Part shown: in pieces, positions 1 to 9,958 of the stretch
Position numbering within the stretch: position 1 is the stretch's first letter
Layout of the letters: the number at the start of each line of letters is the position of its first letter
From: Candidatus Methanogaster sp.
GTDB taxonomy: Archaea > Halobacteriota > Methanosarcinia > Methanosarcinales > Methanogasteraceae
DNA length: 48,732 nt
Direction of reading: 5' to 3'
Assembly: GCA_003194445.1 (NCBI GenBank)
Contig: PQXF01000005.1
Coordinates: 103,280 to 152,011, forward strand
Program-made: the position numbers and the translations under genes
Notes under the pieces: model-generated
What the model was told of the DNA's origin: nothing
Databases searched by the model: none
What the model saw: the letters and a program-made list of their open reading frames with translations, nothing else

Positions 1-1
1 A

Positions 2-100
2 TTCGTGTACTATGAGAAGGGGCCACCAAAGGAAAACGAAGTTTTTGGATGCAAATTACCTGATTGGAACCATCCGATGCTTAGCCAGAGCTACAACTGA
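2..100 (+). CDS. Possible C-terminal end of a protein that starts before the window (partial)
   Basis: Reading frame 2 is open from the window edge to a TGA at 98-100 and gives about 32 residues ending in SQSYN. I do not recognise the family. The last codons lie inside a 47-bp sequence (81-127) that recurs at 43156-43202, where an open frame also ends in SHSYN before the same TGA. This hints that the repeat carries the tail of a mobile or duplicated gene. Low confidence, because the frame is short and only its end is visible. Confidence 0.3.
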   Translation, partial: FVYYEKGPPKENEVFGCKLPDWNHPMLSQSYN

Positions 101-127
101 TTTGCACCCGCAGGGTGCTTTCTTGTG
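81..127. repeat. 47-bp dispersed repeat, copy 1, with hairpin followed by T-rich tract
   Basis: This stretch matches 43156-43202 over 47 bp with five differences by eye. It contains the perfect hairpin GCACCC-GCA-GGGTGC followed by TTTCTT, which resembles an intrinsic terminator. The second copy keeps only part of the stem. The sequence directly precedes a gene-poor stretch. It may be the 3' end of a mobile element or a duplicated gene terminator. Confidence 0.5.
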
Positions 128-481
128 CAGCTACTGACAGGTGTACCCTTTTCGGATACATTTTTGCATAAGCAGTTAAAATATCAAGTCTTAGATGGAT
201 GCACTTTACATTTTTGATTTTTATGCGCATAACGTATGACTAAAAGTTAGATGAGTGTGATCGAGGGTGTATGGTGGATGACTGAGCGGGAATTGCTGTA
301 GTATTCTATCGAATGGGGTACTGTGATAGAACCATTGGTATAGCGATTCATTGCTTGCCAGATGACAATACTAACACCATCATCAAGGATTCAATATACT
401 TTCACTTCTTCGAGTTACCCTCTGATTTGGAGAGGATACGAAAAGTATTATGTTTGAGGAACGACGTGCGGAATGTAAGCG
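128..481. other. Gene-poor stretch at the end of the glycan island
   Basis: I see no convincing gene here. The only long frame, 313-654 on the plus strand, runs antisense into the methyltransferase gene and resembles no family I know. The sequence is AT-rich and lies 3' of the minus-strand glycan operon, so it probably contains the operon terminator. Confidence 0.4.
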
Positions 482-1258
482 CTATTCAAGTTTCAATTGC
501 TTTATTTTGTTCATGTAGCCTATGTTTTTCCAAACGGAATATATCGAATCGAATATTTTCTGAATACGAAAGCGTGCACAGAAGGAGAGATGGGGCAATT
601 CTTCACGAATTATTACCACTGTTAATCCCTTATGGAAATCTGGCACTTCGATAATTTCTATTGAATCACCAAATATTTTTTTCCACAGTGCTAGAGCCTC
701 TTGTTCCTTTGGTCTATTTGAATCGTCAAGCAATACAATAGAACCCGGATGTAATCTATCTTTTATTAAAAAGAGAGGGGCATCTCTCCTAAATATCCTT
801 CCCAGTGGTCCATCGATTATTACAAGATCGAGATGGGCATTTTTGTCAAGTTTGTTAAGAAGCGATTTTGAATACGTTACAAATAAACAGGAATTGATGA
901 GCATTGGCTCAATGGGTGCAAGAATAAAATTTACCTTGTTTGAATTGGTCTCCAGACTTGATTTGGTTTGAATCAAAAATTTTTCTATATTCTCTACTGA
1001 ATGGAAATTACAATCGTTATGATCCTTGATAACGTCACAAATGAACTGTGTGGATACTCCGCATCCAAATTCGAGAATATTCTTTGGTCTCAATTTTTCA
1101 ATTAAAGCATTTATTAAACACAGGCTCTCAAACGAAAGAGTGCTTCCCGAAATCACGTTGTGCCATTTATTATCGATCATATTATGAGGCGACTGTCTTA
1201 TGTCTGCTACGATTTCGTTAATGAATGTATCAATTTCACTCACAACAAACCATCCCAT
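482..1258 (-). CDS. Class I SAM-dependent methyltransferase of the glycan cluster
   Basis: The 258-residue protein carries a Rossmann-type SAM-binding motif I (ILEFGCGVST, residues 61-70). An acidic residue in the HSVEN segment near 87-90 and a motif IV-like LVIIDGP near 145-151 follow, with VLLDDS near 175-180. The layout resembles the Methyltransf_24 group often found in polysaccharide loci. The substrate, probably a sugar or glycan hydroxyl, cannot be told from sequence. It is the last gene of a tightly packed minus-strand operon, and its start overlaps the end of the upstream glycosyltransferase gene by 19 bp, which suggests translational coupling. No strong ribosome binding site precedes the start, so a GTG a few codons in is possible. 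Confidence 0.8.
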   Translation of the reverse strand: MGWFVVSEIDTFINEIVADIRQSPHNMIDNKWHNVISGSTLSFESLCLINALIEKLRPKNILEFGCGVSTQFICDVIKDHNDCNFHSVENIEKFLIQTKSSLETNSNKVNFILAPIEPMLINSCLFVTYSKSLLNKLDKNAHLDLVIIDGPLGRIFRRDAPLFLIKDRLHPGSIVLLDDSNRPKEQEALALWKKIFGDSIEIIEVPDFHKGLTVVIIREELPHLSFCARFRIQKIFDSIYSVWKNIGYMNKIKQLKLE

Positions 1259-2409
1259 TTGTTCGCTCTTACTGCTTCAAGGCACTGATCTAATGTTATC
1301 GCACAATTCTTTAATGAATAATCTGTGTTCATAACAACAAAGGCGTTGTGCCCTATTTTCTGATTGACCCTTTTATCACTCAGGATCTTTTGTATCTGCT
1401 CAACCCATGAATCCGGATCTGTTTCTCGTATTAAAATAAGATGCTTATTGGTAATCAAAGTATCGGGTGCCCAAAACCCCATTGTTTCGGATATCATTAC
1501 TGTTTTTCCGCATGCCATTGATTGGTGACACACACTTTGGCCGGAAGGTTGATATGTTTCAATCAATGGAAGGATCACTAAAGCAGACTTCCGAATCAAT
1601 TCGCGGATTTCTTCATCTGAAAGGAGCTCTTCTTTCCAATCTCCTCTGATAACTTCAACATTATCTGTTACTTCACATCGATCGATTTGTTGTGTAACGA
1701 AGATATAATGAATTTCTGGTGTAAGAAGGGCAATTCTTTTTAACAATTCAAAATTCCTTTGCCTATCATTTCCAATAAACAAAACATATTCGTCTGTATG
1801 CTCATTACTGGGTTTCCAAAACTCTGTATCGACTGGGAAAGATATGAATTCAAATTTTTTATTCTGCTCATTGAAAATGGTATTTGCTAGATTATATTCC
1901 CCCTTACCCACAAAGATGATTTTTGATGACTCATTGATTAATTCGAGATATTCTTTTTTACCAAGGAAATATCGTATGTCAAAGAAGAATTTTCCTCTCC
2001 TTTCTTTTCCAACCTGAATCTTACTCGCCATACCCATGACAAAAAAAACAAGAGAAGTACTAAAAACACCTTTTTTCTTGTAATACGCCAATCCAAACGC
2101 GACATATTCATTGTTGGCAATTACAACATCATACTGATTTAGTACCTCTAATTTTTCAGATGAAATTAGATGACTGCTCGATGACAGTCCTGTAAAATTT
2201 GCCAGAAATGCATTCCTTTTCTTTAGTATTTTTTTTACAAAGTTGTTTTTACCATCTGAAAAATCGATTAATTCAAATATATCCACCGAATGTCCCATTT
2301 CCCGCAATTCGGTTAAGCCAAATAAAAATTCACGTGGGACTGGTTCTCCATTCTCAATCTTTTCTAATCTTTTTTTACGACCGCTCGTAAAGACGTATGC
2401 AATTTTCAT
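1240..2409 (-). CDS. GT-B fold glycosyltransferase (GT4-like)
   Basis: The 389-residue protein begins MKIAYVFTSG, a typical first strand of a GT-B enzyme. Near residues 280-305 it has a donor-binding motif (YQPSGQSVCHQSMACGKTV) in the position of the E-x7-E region of GT4 enzymes. It probably adds a sugar from an NDP-sugar to the lipid-linked glycan on the cytoplasmic face of the membrane. Donor and acceptor are unknown. The gene is AT-rich compared with the core genes further right, as are most genes of this island. A GGAGGA ribosome binding site sits just before the ATG. Confidence 0.8.
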   Translation of the reverse strand: MKIAYVFTSGRKKRLEKIENGEPVPREFLFGLTELREMGHSVDIFELIDFSDGKNNFVKKILKKRNAFLANFTGLSSSSHLISSEKLEVLNQYDVVIANNEYVAFGLAYYKKKGVFSTSLVFFVMGMASKIQVGKERRGKFFFDIRYFLGKKEYLELINESSKIIFVGKGEYNLANTIFNEQNKKFEFISFPVDTEFWKPSNEHTDEYVLFIGNDRQRNFELLKRIALLTPEIHYIFVTQQIDRCEVTDNVEVIRGDWKEELLSDEEIRELIRKSALVILPLIETYQPSGQSVCHQSMACGKTVMISETMGFWAPDTLITNKHLILIRETDPDSWVEQIQKILSDKRVNQKIGHNAFVVMNTDYSLKNCAITLDQCLEAVRANKWDGLL

Positions 2410-2436
2410 GGATCCTCCTTTGTTTGATTATATTAT

Positions 2437-3183
2437 TCATCTCTTAATCCAACAGCCACAATAGACATCCCAGACCGCTGGCAAGTTAGATACATGTTCT
2501 AAAGGGATAAACTTACCCATCTTATGACTGAAAAACTCTTCTTCGCCAAGTTTCAATCTCTGACACAACGCTCTAATCATATCGTAATCATATATTCTAT
2601 GGGCATTAAAGGCTATGGAAGGGGCGGTTCTCGTTATTGTGGTAGTGAATACCAATATCCCATTAGGTTTCAACACTCTGACCATCTCTTTGAATGCTTT
2701 TTTATCAGCATCTAGATCAAATTCGTCCCCATATCTCCCTAACCTGAAGTGCTCCAAGGCACACAAAGATACGACGGCATCAAATGAATTCGATGGGATG
2801 TCTAATTGTTTCGCATCAGATGTAAGAACGGTTTCGTTATCTAGAGATGACTTCCATTTTCGGACATCTATAGTGGTTACTTTATGGCTTGCTAGCAGCC
2901 CTATCACAAAATGCCTGTATGAACCTACGTCCAGAATCGTTGTTGGATTTCTTTTTGAAAGGCTTCGTGCTGCAAACTCGCACTCATAGTCGATATAAGA
3001 CTTTGGATGGCTGCCGACATCATATTTAAAGTCCCGGAATACCTCAAATCCCTTGCTATCCCTGATTAGTTCGCCCAACTGACGATTGTATTCTTCTCTA
3101 AAATCCCTATGGGCATTTAAGCTTCCGATAGTACGAGATATTCTCAGTCCTATCAGGGAAAGTATTTTATTCACAGGATGCAT
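2437..3183 (-). CDS. SAM-dependent methyltransferase, DUF268-like
   Basis: About 248 residues from the preferred ATG at 3183, which follows GGAAGGAG at good spacing. The frame is open further upstream to 3234, but that would overlap the preceding gene. The SAM motif I is degenerate (ILDVGSYRHF, about residues 82-91). The stretch CALEHFRLGRYGDEFDLD is typical of DUF268-like methyltransferases, and a VRVLKPNGILVF post-motif segment follows. The stop codon of the FkbM-like gene lies two bases before this start, so the two are co-translated. It probably methylates a glycan or a precursor; the target is unknown. Confidence 0.75.
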   Translation of the reverse strand: MHPVNKILSLIGLRISRTIGSLNAHRDFREEYNRQLGELIRDSKGFEVFRDFKYDVGSHPKSYIDYECEFAARSLSKRNPTTILDVGSYRHFVIGLLASHKVTTIDVRKWKSSLDNETVLTSDAKQLDIPSNSFDAVVSLCALEHFRLGRYGDEFDLDADKKAFKEMVRVLKPNGILVFTTTITRTAPSIAFNAHRIYDYDMIRALCQRLKLGEEEFFSHKMGKFIPLEHVSNLPAVWDVYCGCWIKR

Positions 3184-3184
3184 A

Positions 3185-3739
3185 TCACGCTTCTCCTTCC
3201 CATGCGGTGATATTGGGCCGCCCATCATCTGCATCCCATCCCTCCATGTCCATACTCACAAAATTAAACGGGGATTCTGGGAAATTATTGTCGAGCAACT
3301 CGTTTATTCCGATTATGGGTATTTCCATCTCTTCAACAATATTTATTCCATCGGATTCTGCCAATTTTTGTACCAAATCGCGGTCAAATGAACTTAATGT
3401 TATGTTCGATGGTAAATAAAATGTTAAGTTGCCCCCACCATGGGAAGAGATGCCTGCTGTAACAAGATGATCTGAAGGTCGTTTTTTTTTATATTGTTTG
3501 ATATAATAAGGATTTGGTTCAACGACAACTCTTTTTCCCCCAGATTTATATAGCAAATAAGTGTTATTCAACTTTATTGGATCATTTGCACCAATGTCCA
3601 AATAAACGGGTCTTGGACAATTCATTCTGGAGACTGTTCTTCTGATAATTATATCTTCCCCAGACTGCAAATAAGAAGAAGAGGTAGCATCACTGAATTT
3701 AATTGTATTTTTTAATCTTGAAAACATTTTGAAAATCAT
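3185..3739 (-). CDS. FkbM-family methyltransferase, shortened at the C-terminus
   Basis: The protein contains the FkbM signature LDIGANDP, an acidic strand end in VVVEPNPYY, and NFVSMDMEGWD, the usual motif IV region. In the family this last motif is followed by another 40-60 residues containing strands beta5 to beta7. Here the frame ends after only about 16 further residues of unfamiliar sequence, so the enzyme looks truncated. The start is placed at ATG 3739, after GGAAGTGA; a longer frame to 3799 would overlap the upstream methyltransferase gene. The protein may be inactive, or a rearrangement may have replaced its end. The next gene starts two bases downstream. Confidence 0.65.
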   Translation of the reverse strand: MIFKMFSRLKNTIKFSDATSSSYLQSGEDIIIRRTVSRMNCPRPVYLDIGANDPIKLNNTYLLYKSGGKRVVVEPNPYYIKQYKKKRPSDHLVTAGISSHGGGNLTFYLPSNITLSSFDRDLVQKLAESDGINIVEEMEIPIIGINELLDNNFPESPFNFVSMDMEGWDADDGRPNITAWEGEA

Positions 3740-3743
3740 TTTT

Positions 3744-4460
3744 TCACTTCCTGCAGACAATCCACATTGAGCGAGACCATATTTGTGGTGGAGCGACACT
3801 CATCATTCCCCAATATTTTATGGTAGCGTAATTTAAGAGTTTATACATTATTTTTTTTACGTATCCAGATGGTGGAATGCGATCTTCGATAATCTCAATA
3901 TTTTTCTCTTCAAATCCAACCATCCGCAATACTCCTCGCTTCCATGCCGTTGATGTCAAGAACCATTTGTGTGTGATATCATTCCATGCGTGTGAGGTTC
4001 CAAAAGGTCCATCGGCAGATGGAACACGCATAATTAAAATTCCTTCTGGCTTTAGAGACTTAATACATGATTGTAAAAACATACACGCTTGATCTTTGGT
4101 AATATGTTCTAGAAAGTCAATTGATGCAATCATGTCCAATGAATTATCTTCCCTTGCTACCTCGAATGCATCCCCACTATGAGCCGGTAGGCCCAGTAGA
4201 TTTGCCAGTTCTACTTGTTTTGGATCGAGATCATAACCAACAATATTCGTGTATCCTCTACTTTTCAGATAAAATAGAAAAGCTCCAAAACCGCATGGTA
4301 TATCTACGATACTCGACTCTTTATTATGAGGCAAGAATCTCAAGAGTAGTTGATCATATACTGAAATTCGAGATTCAAATGATTTTATTAAATCACTTTC
4401 GGTCAGGAGGCCTCGAGCTTCCGTCTGGAAATCATAAAACAATTCTTCATGAAGCTGCAT
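3744..4460 (-). CDS. Class I SAM-dependent methyltransferase
   Basis: The 238-residue protein has motif I IVDIPCGFGAFLFYL near residues 51-65, an acidic loop GYDLDP near 74-79, and IASIDFLEHI near 111-120. This is a Methyltransf_11/23-like core. The C-terminal third is basic and hydrophobic (KKIMYKLLNY) and may contact membrane or lipid-linked substrate. It sits between an acyltransferase gene one base upstream and the FkbM-like gene, so it is part of the same transcription unit. It presumably decorates a sugar of the surface glycan. The substrate is not predictable. Confidence 0.8.
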   Translation of the reverse strand: MQLHEELFYDFQTEARGLLTESDLIKSFESRISVYDQLLLRFLPHNKESSIVDIPCGFGAFLFYLKSRGYTNIVGYDLDPKQVELANLLGLPAHSGDAFEVAREDNSLDMIASIDFLEHITKDQACMFLQSCIKSLKPEGILIMRVPSADGPFGTSHAWNDITHKWFLTSTAWKRGVLRMVGFEEKNIEIIEDRIPPSGYVKKIMYKLLNYATIKYWGMMSVAPPQIWSRSMWIVCRK

Positions 4461-4461
4461 G

Positions 4462-5060
4462 TTATTTACGCCCTTTTCTTTGATTTATCTTAACGGATGG
4501 ATTTCTTGCGACTATGTCATATGATTCGACACTTTTAGTTACGACCGGACCTGCTTCACCAATTGCTCCATTTCCAATATAAACACCATCAAGAATCACG
4601 GCATTTGCTCCAATCCATACATCATCATCTATGATAACCCATTCATTCGTACTTTTACTTTGCATAATCATTGGAGTTTCAGTATCCTCAAAAGCATGGT
4701 TTCCCCCTGCAATTATCACGTGCGGAGCGATCATCACATATTTTCCAATTGGTACCCGACCATATATGCACACAAATGGATTTATCCCTGTATAATCCCC
4801 GATTGATAGTTTATATTTTTTATGGGGTTGAAGAACCACACCTTTACGTAATTGAATATGATCTCCAATTCTTATTTGTTCTGGATATTCAATCTCGACA
4901 TCAGGACTTGTTTTCACTCCTTCTCCTAATGATTTAAATCCATATTTAAATGTATAATCACCTGTAGTATATTCGATACCAAAAAAATCAGCGATTCTTT
5001 TAAAATAATAATCTCTATAACGTCCCACTTTGTCTGGAAAAATCGGTGAGCCCCAAACCA

Positions 5061-5061
<1 letters not shown>
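4462..5061 (-). CDS. Left-handed beta-helix (hexapeptide) O-acyltransferase
   Basis: The 199-residue protein has imperfect hexapeptide repeats from about residue 60 to 185 (IRIGDH, LSIGDYTG, VPIGKYVMIA, VIIDDDVWIGANAVIL, VYIGNGAIG). It also has the GGNHAF segment, whose His matches the catalytic His of xenobiotic/galactoside acetyltransferases. Such enzymes work as trimers with acetyl-CoA. In this context it probably O-acetylates a glycan sugar. Its first base overlaps the last base of the GDP-fucose synthase gene, indicating tight coupling. Confidence 0.8.
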
Positions 5062-6011
<950 letters not shown>

Positions 6012-6014
6012 AGT

Positions 6015-7100
6015 TTATATTACCTCCTTTACCGTTCCGAGTATTTCTGGAATACCATTGTTTTTAAATCTGCTATTCAAGTTATTAAATCCTTTTGTGT
6101 ACTCATCCAGATGCTTTGATTCGTTTATCCAAGCACAATCCAAAAATGATTTCTCTGAAATGAACTGACCAATACATAAGTCCTCAACTTTGTTCCCTAT
6201 TAACTCATCCTCTTTAAACCCATTCCTTTTAAGCAAAAACATCGGTAGCCTTGCCTTGATAGCCTCCGATACCGTTCCATATCCTGTCTTAGATACAATC
6301 AAATCACACATAGCGAGGTAATTCTGTGTCTCCGTTTCGTTATTCGGGATACTGATCACATTCCCAAACGGAAGTTCTGCGTTGGACGAAGTCAAGAATT
6401 TCACATTCGTTGCTTCTATCGGCTTCATACTACGCATAAATGATGGCTCAAATGACCTACCAACGCCGACATACACAAGCACTTCGTTATCCGATATGCC
6501 ACATCTTCTTCTTATCTCACGCCTATCCACTGTTATTTCACGTGATACGAGACTTATCTCCCTTTTCCTTTTAAAAATATTCATCTCCTCGTTGAACGGA
6601 AGAACCAGCGCTATCTCTGCACGCTCATATGCCTCTTTGATTCGTTTGGTTGCAGGTGTCTCACCAAAGAGGTTGTAAAAGATGTAATGCCATGTAAAAT
6701 TCGATATTGCGATACTTGTAATACCAAGGTCATCAGCAACGATAAACGGTTGTGGTGCAATATCCGATAGAATCAAATCAATTCTATGCGTTTCACAAAA
6801 TCTCTTTTCCTTTTGGATATACTCATCCCAAGAAGCCAGCCATTCGTCCAGCATATTCTTTGTTCGTTCTCTATCAACAGTAACGCTATTTTCTTTGAAA
6901 ACAACTCCTACATCGTTTCTGGTCTGTATAACCTCAACATTCCTGTAGGGTAGTGACTGCCTCACAAAATGAAACGGTTCGTAGGTCTTAATATATACTT
7001 TCGCATCATTGTATTCACTCAAGATTTTTCTGATGATAGCAATATCTCTCGACGCATGCCCATATCCGTAATCGCTTATGTAGAAGCAGATATTTGTCAT
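6015..7100 (-). CDS. GT-B glycosyltransferase-like protein (GT28/MurG-like)
   Basis: The 361-residue protein starts with ICFYISDYGYGHASRD, the N-terminal Gly/His loop of MurG- and GT28-like enzymes. In its second half it has LIVSKTGYGTVSEAI (about 265-280), equivalent to the donor-binding G-x-G-T-x-x-E loop. It lies between gmd and fcl with gaps of 0-3 bp. It is a good candidate for the transferase that uses GDP-fucose or the intermediate, but that is inference from position only. The protein is probably peripheral on the cytoplasmic membrane face. Confidence 0.75.
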   Translation of the reverse strand: MTNICFYISDYGYGHASRDIAIIRKILSEYNDAKVYIKTYEPFHFVRQSLPYRNVEVIQTRNDVGVVFKENSVTVDRERTKNMLDEWLASWDEYIQKEKRFCETHRIDLILSDIAPQPFIVADDLGITSIAISNFTWHYIFYNLFGETPATKRIKEAYERAEIALVLPFNEEMNIFKRKREISLVSREITVDRREIRRRCGISDNEVLVYVGVGRSFEPSFMRSMKPIEATNVKFLTSSNAELPFGNVISIPNNETETQNYLAMCDLIVSKTGYGTVSEAIKARLPMFLLKRNGFKEDELIGNKVEDLCIGQFISEKSFLDCAWINESKHLDEYTKGFNNLNSRFKNNGIPEILGTVKEVI

Positions 7101-8153
7101 CTAATCTACACCCCACCACCTGTTCGGGAACTTCTTCACTAAAATCTCATCCCCTTCTCCAATAGGCTCCAGCCCCACCGCTCTCATATCTGCATCCATC
7201 ATTATCTTGACCAAATCCTCAAATTTAATCTTTGGGTTCCAATTTAACTTCTTCTTCGCTTTACTATAATCTGCAACCAACACTTCGACTTCTGTCGGTC
7301 TGAAATAGCTCGGATCAATTCTAACATGCGCTTCTACGTCTAATCCAGCATAGGCGAAAACCTCTTCTAAGAATTTTCTCACCGAATGAGTTTCTCCAGT
7401 TCCAACAACAAAATCCTCTGGCTCGTCATTTTGAAGCATCTTCCACATACATTCCACGTATTCGGGTGCATAACCCCAATCCCTCTTCGCATCCAAATTA
7501 CCCAAATATAGATACTTCTCTTTTCCGGCAAGAATTCTTGCTATGCCTCTTGTGATCTTTCTTGTCACAAAGGTCTCACCCCTTCTTGGCGATTCGTGAT
7601 TAAAAAGGATACCATTGCAGGCAAACATGTTATACCCCTCCCGGTAATTCCTCGTCATCCAGTACGCATAAACTTTCGCACATGCGTAAGGACTTTTTGA
7701 TCTATATGGCGTTTCTTCGTTCTGTGGTGGCGGAGATGCCCCAAACATCTCGCTGCTTGAAGCCTGGTAGAACTTCACAGCATTGCCACTTCTTCTTATC
7801 GCTTCTAATATTCTGGTCGCTCCAAGTGCAGTGACATTCCCGGTGTATTCAGGACTATCAAAACTTACCCGCACATGACTCTGCGCACCCAGATGATATA
7901 CTTCGTCAGGTTTTATGTTGTAAATTATATTTGAGATTTGCTCGGAATCCGAAAGGTCGCCGTAATGAAGAAAGAGGCGTGCATTGGGGTTATGCGGATC
8001 AACGTAGATGTGATCTATCCTGCCTGTATTGAAGGTGGATGCTCTTCTGATGATGCCGTGGACTTCATAGTCTTTGCTCACCAATAGCTCAGCTAAGTAA
8101 GAGCCGTCCTGTCCGGTTATGCCAGTTATTAATGCTTTCATTTCGTGTTTCAT
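7101..8153 (-). CDS. gmd: GDP-mannose 4,6-dehydratase
   Basis: The 350-residue protein has the family's hallmarks: [18 protein letters not shown] at the N-terminus, [35 protein letters not shown], the catalytic [10 protein letters not shown], and the C-terminal [11 protein letters not shown] and KKKLNW segments. It dehydrates GDP-D-mannose to GDP-4-keto-6-deoxy-D-mannose with NADP, the first step to GDP-L-fucose or GDP-D-rhamnose. It is the first gene of the 482-8153 operon. Two in-frame ATGs (8153 and 8141) are possible starts; neither has a clear Shine-Dalgarno sequence. Confidence 0.93.
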   Translation of the reverse strand: MKHEMKALITGITGQDGSYLAELLVSKDYEVHGIIRRASTFNTGRIDHIYVDPHNPNARLFLHYGDLSDSEQISNIIYNIKPDEVYHLGAQSHVRVSFDSPEYTGNVTALGATRILEAIRRSGNAVKFYQASSSEMFGASPPPQNEETPYRSKSPYACAKVYAYWMTRNYREGYNMFACNGILFNHESPRRGETFVTRKITRGIARILAGKEKYLYLGNLDAKRDWGYAPEYVECMWKMLQNDEPEDFVVGTGETHSVRKFLEEVFAYAGLDVEAHVRIDPSYFRPTEVEVLVADYSKAKKKLNWNPKIKFEDLVKIMMDADMRAVGLEPIGEGDEILVKKFPNRWWGVD

Positions 8154-8215
8154 TTGTAGAATGCTACCGCTATCTTCTTCCGGAAGTCCCTTTGTCGTGG
8201 GTCACCGTTCGCACT

Positions 8216-8569
8216 TTAACACCACCACCTCAGCGCGCCATTCCGAGCTAGAAGATATAGGTCCGGGTCTTTCAGCCAATATTTCAACTGAGGCATCCAT
8301 GTGAATACGCTCATTTCTTCAATTTTTCCAAGCAATTCACGAGCTTTCTTTAAGCATCTTTCAAATATTTGCATGCCTTTTGTCTCGTTTAGCTTCTCAA
8401 CGAGTGATGAGAGTTTTTCTACGAGCGATGCGTTAACTATACTTCCACGGTGTTTTGCGTACCAGAGCGAAGCTCTGAAAAATGCTTTGTCTAATAAATT
8501 CAGTTCCCTCCAGTTACCTTTTCTCAGCCCCTCCCGGTAGCCAGTGGAAAGTTCTTCACAGCTTAGCAT
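8216..8569 (-). CDS. Small alpha-helical protein of unknown function
   Basis: About 117 residues from ATG 8569, which is preceded by GGTGATAT. The frame also opens three codons earlier with GTG. The protein is predicted helical, rich in Lys, Leu and Glu, with conserved-looking GNWRELNLLDKAFFRASLWYA and LKYWLKDPDLYL stretches. I recall similar short archaeal proteins but cannot name the family. It lies 62 bp upstream of gmd and may be the first gene of that unit or a separate one. A TATA-like element is present upstream at 8629-8638. Confidence 0.6.
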   Translation of the reverse strand: MLSCEELSTGYREGLRKGNWRELNLLDKAFFRASLWYAKHRGSIVNASLVEKLSSLVEKLNETKGMQIFERCLKKARELLGKIEEMSVFTWMPQLKYWLKDPDLYLLARNGALRWWC

Positions 8570-8628
8570 ACATATCACCTTTTCTTGATATTGGGCGCAT
8601 TACCTGATTCTTACAATTGGGAGTAACT

Positions 8629-8638
8629 CTATAAAAAG
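8629..8638 (-). promoter_or_regulatory. TATA-box-like element upstream of the small helical protein gene
   Basis: The minus strand reads CTTTTTATAG about 60 bp before the ATG at 8569. This would place transcription start near 8605-8610 and leave room for the GGTGATAT ribosome binding site. The call is by pattern only. It could drive the whole unit down to 482. Confidence 0.4.
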
Positions 8639-8759
8639 ATTATGGGTTCGACGAGACCATTGTGATTTCTCTGAAGTTTATATCAGTGTTCGTCCCAGAG
8701 TTCTGGCGTTGCTTGCTTGTGGGTGAAGACAAGGCGATTGTGGGTGGAGTCGTAATATT

Positions 8760-9947
8760 TCATGAATCTTGGACCCCTAATGACGAAAATATCTCCTGGA
8801 AGATACTTTCTAACTTCTTTGCACTTTTTTCAGGAGAAGTATACTCGACTGCCTTTTTGTATCCCTCGGCACCCATTTTATCCAGAAGATCATGGTTATT
8901 AAAAAGAAGGTCGAAGTTTTCGGCCAAAGTATCGTCGATAGGTTCAGAAATCACAAACCCATTCATACCATGATCAACATTGTTAGAGATTCCTTCCATT
9001 TCATTAACAATTACAGGTGTTTTTGCAGCCCATGCCTCGAAGACCGGGCGAGGGAAGTGGGGTGTCTTTCCTATAAATGTCAATACATCGGATGCAATAA
9101 TATATGGTGCAGGATTTTCAACGATACCTGTGAAAATAACTTTTGATTTCGTTTCACCCTGGCACATCTCTGAGATATTTTTATGATACGGATTATTGCT
9201 TTTCTGCTGGAGTTCTGGGCCAACAATAATAGCAAATACTTCTGTATCACACTTTTTTATTCCAGAGATTATTTCTGCTGTTCCTTTTCGTGGATTTACG
9301 CCACCAAGAGTGACAACAACATTTGCGTTTTCAGGGATTCCAAGTTCTCTTCTTATGCATAGTCTATTGTATTTGTCAGGGTTGAATTGAATAAAATTTA
9401 CAGGATTATAGACTACAGTAACTTTTTCTCTCTTTCCCCCAAATCTTGATGCCTCAACAGGACTGATACAAACAATCCGGTCAGAGAAATAATAAATAAT
9501 CGAAGCGACAGTTTTCGGTATATGGCTGGCTTCTCTGATATGCCAGACAATTTTTTTCCCGGTAATTTTTGCAGCTATGGCTGATGAAAAGAGAACTGCT
9601 GAATTCAAATGGACAATTCTTTCTTTTGATTTTTTTAAAGCAAAAACCTGCAGCATAATACTACCAGGGAAAAGAAAACAATCTCTTAACAATAAATATA
9701 GCCCTTTTAAATTATTTGCATTAGACCATCTAATCAGGACTTTTCCAAGATAATTGCATGTATATGGCCATGGTGTGGAATTAATCTCTTTTTTCGAAAA
9801 GAATTTTTGCATTTTTTCGTTGTTGCATGCAATTCTGCACTGTATATTACTCTCATTTATAATGCCTTTCACTTGAAGGGTGAGACTCACAGGAGCCCCC
9901 CCCATTATGGTCCCGTGGTGAATAAAGAGGATTGATTTTTCTGCCAT
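8760..9947 (-). CDS. GT4-family glycosyltransferase
   Basis: About 395 residues from ATG 9947; a GTG twelve bases earlier overlaps the previous gene. The GT-B fold shows in LFIHHGTIMGGAPVSL at the N-terminus, WHIREASHIP, VVYNPVNFIQF, and VVVTLGGVNPRKGTAEII. The C-terminal donor motif FPRPVFEAWAAKTPVIV carries the glutamate expected for retaining GT4 enzymes. It probably extends a lipid-linked glycan with an unknown NDP-sugar. It is the last gene of the three-gene unit 8760-12746 that also encodes a carbamoyltransferase. Confidence 0.85.
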   Translation of the reverse strand: MAEKSILFIHHGTIMGGAPVSLTLQVKGIINESNIQCRIACNNEKMQKFFSKKEINSTPWPYTCNYLGKVLIRWSNANNLKGLYLLLRDCFLFPGSIMLQVFALKKSKERIVHLNSAVLFSSAIAAKITGKKIVWHIREASHIPKTVASIIYYFSDRIVCISPVEASRFGGKREKVTVVYNPVNFIQFNPDKYNRLCIRRELGIPENANVVVTLGGVNPRKGTAEIISGIKKCDTEVFAIIVGPELQQKSNNPYHKNISEMCQGETKSKVIFTGIVENPAPYIIASDVLTFIGKTPHFPRPVFEAWAAKTPVIVNEMEGISNNVDHGMNGFVISEPIDDTLAENFDLLFNNHDLLDKMGAEGYKKAVEYTSPEKSAKKLESIFQEIFSSLGVQDS

Positions 9948-9958
9948 GAAAGAAATCA

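Noticed and set aside
313..654. 113-residue plus-strand frame
   Set aside because: It runs antisense into the 482-1258 methyltransferase gene, has no ribosome binding site, and resembles no family.
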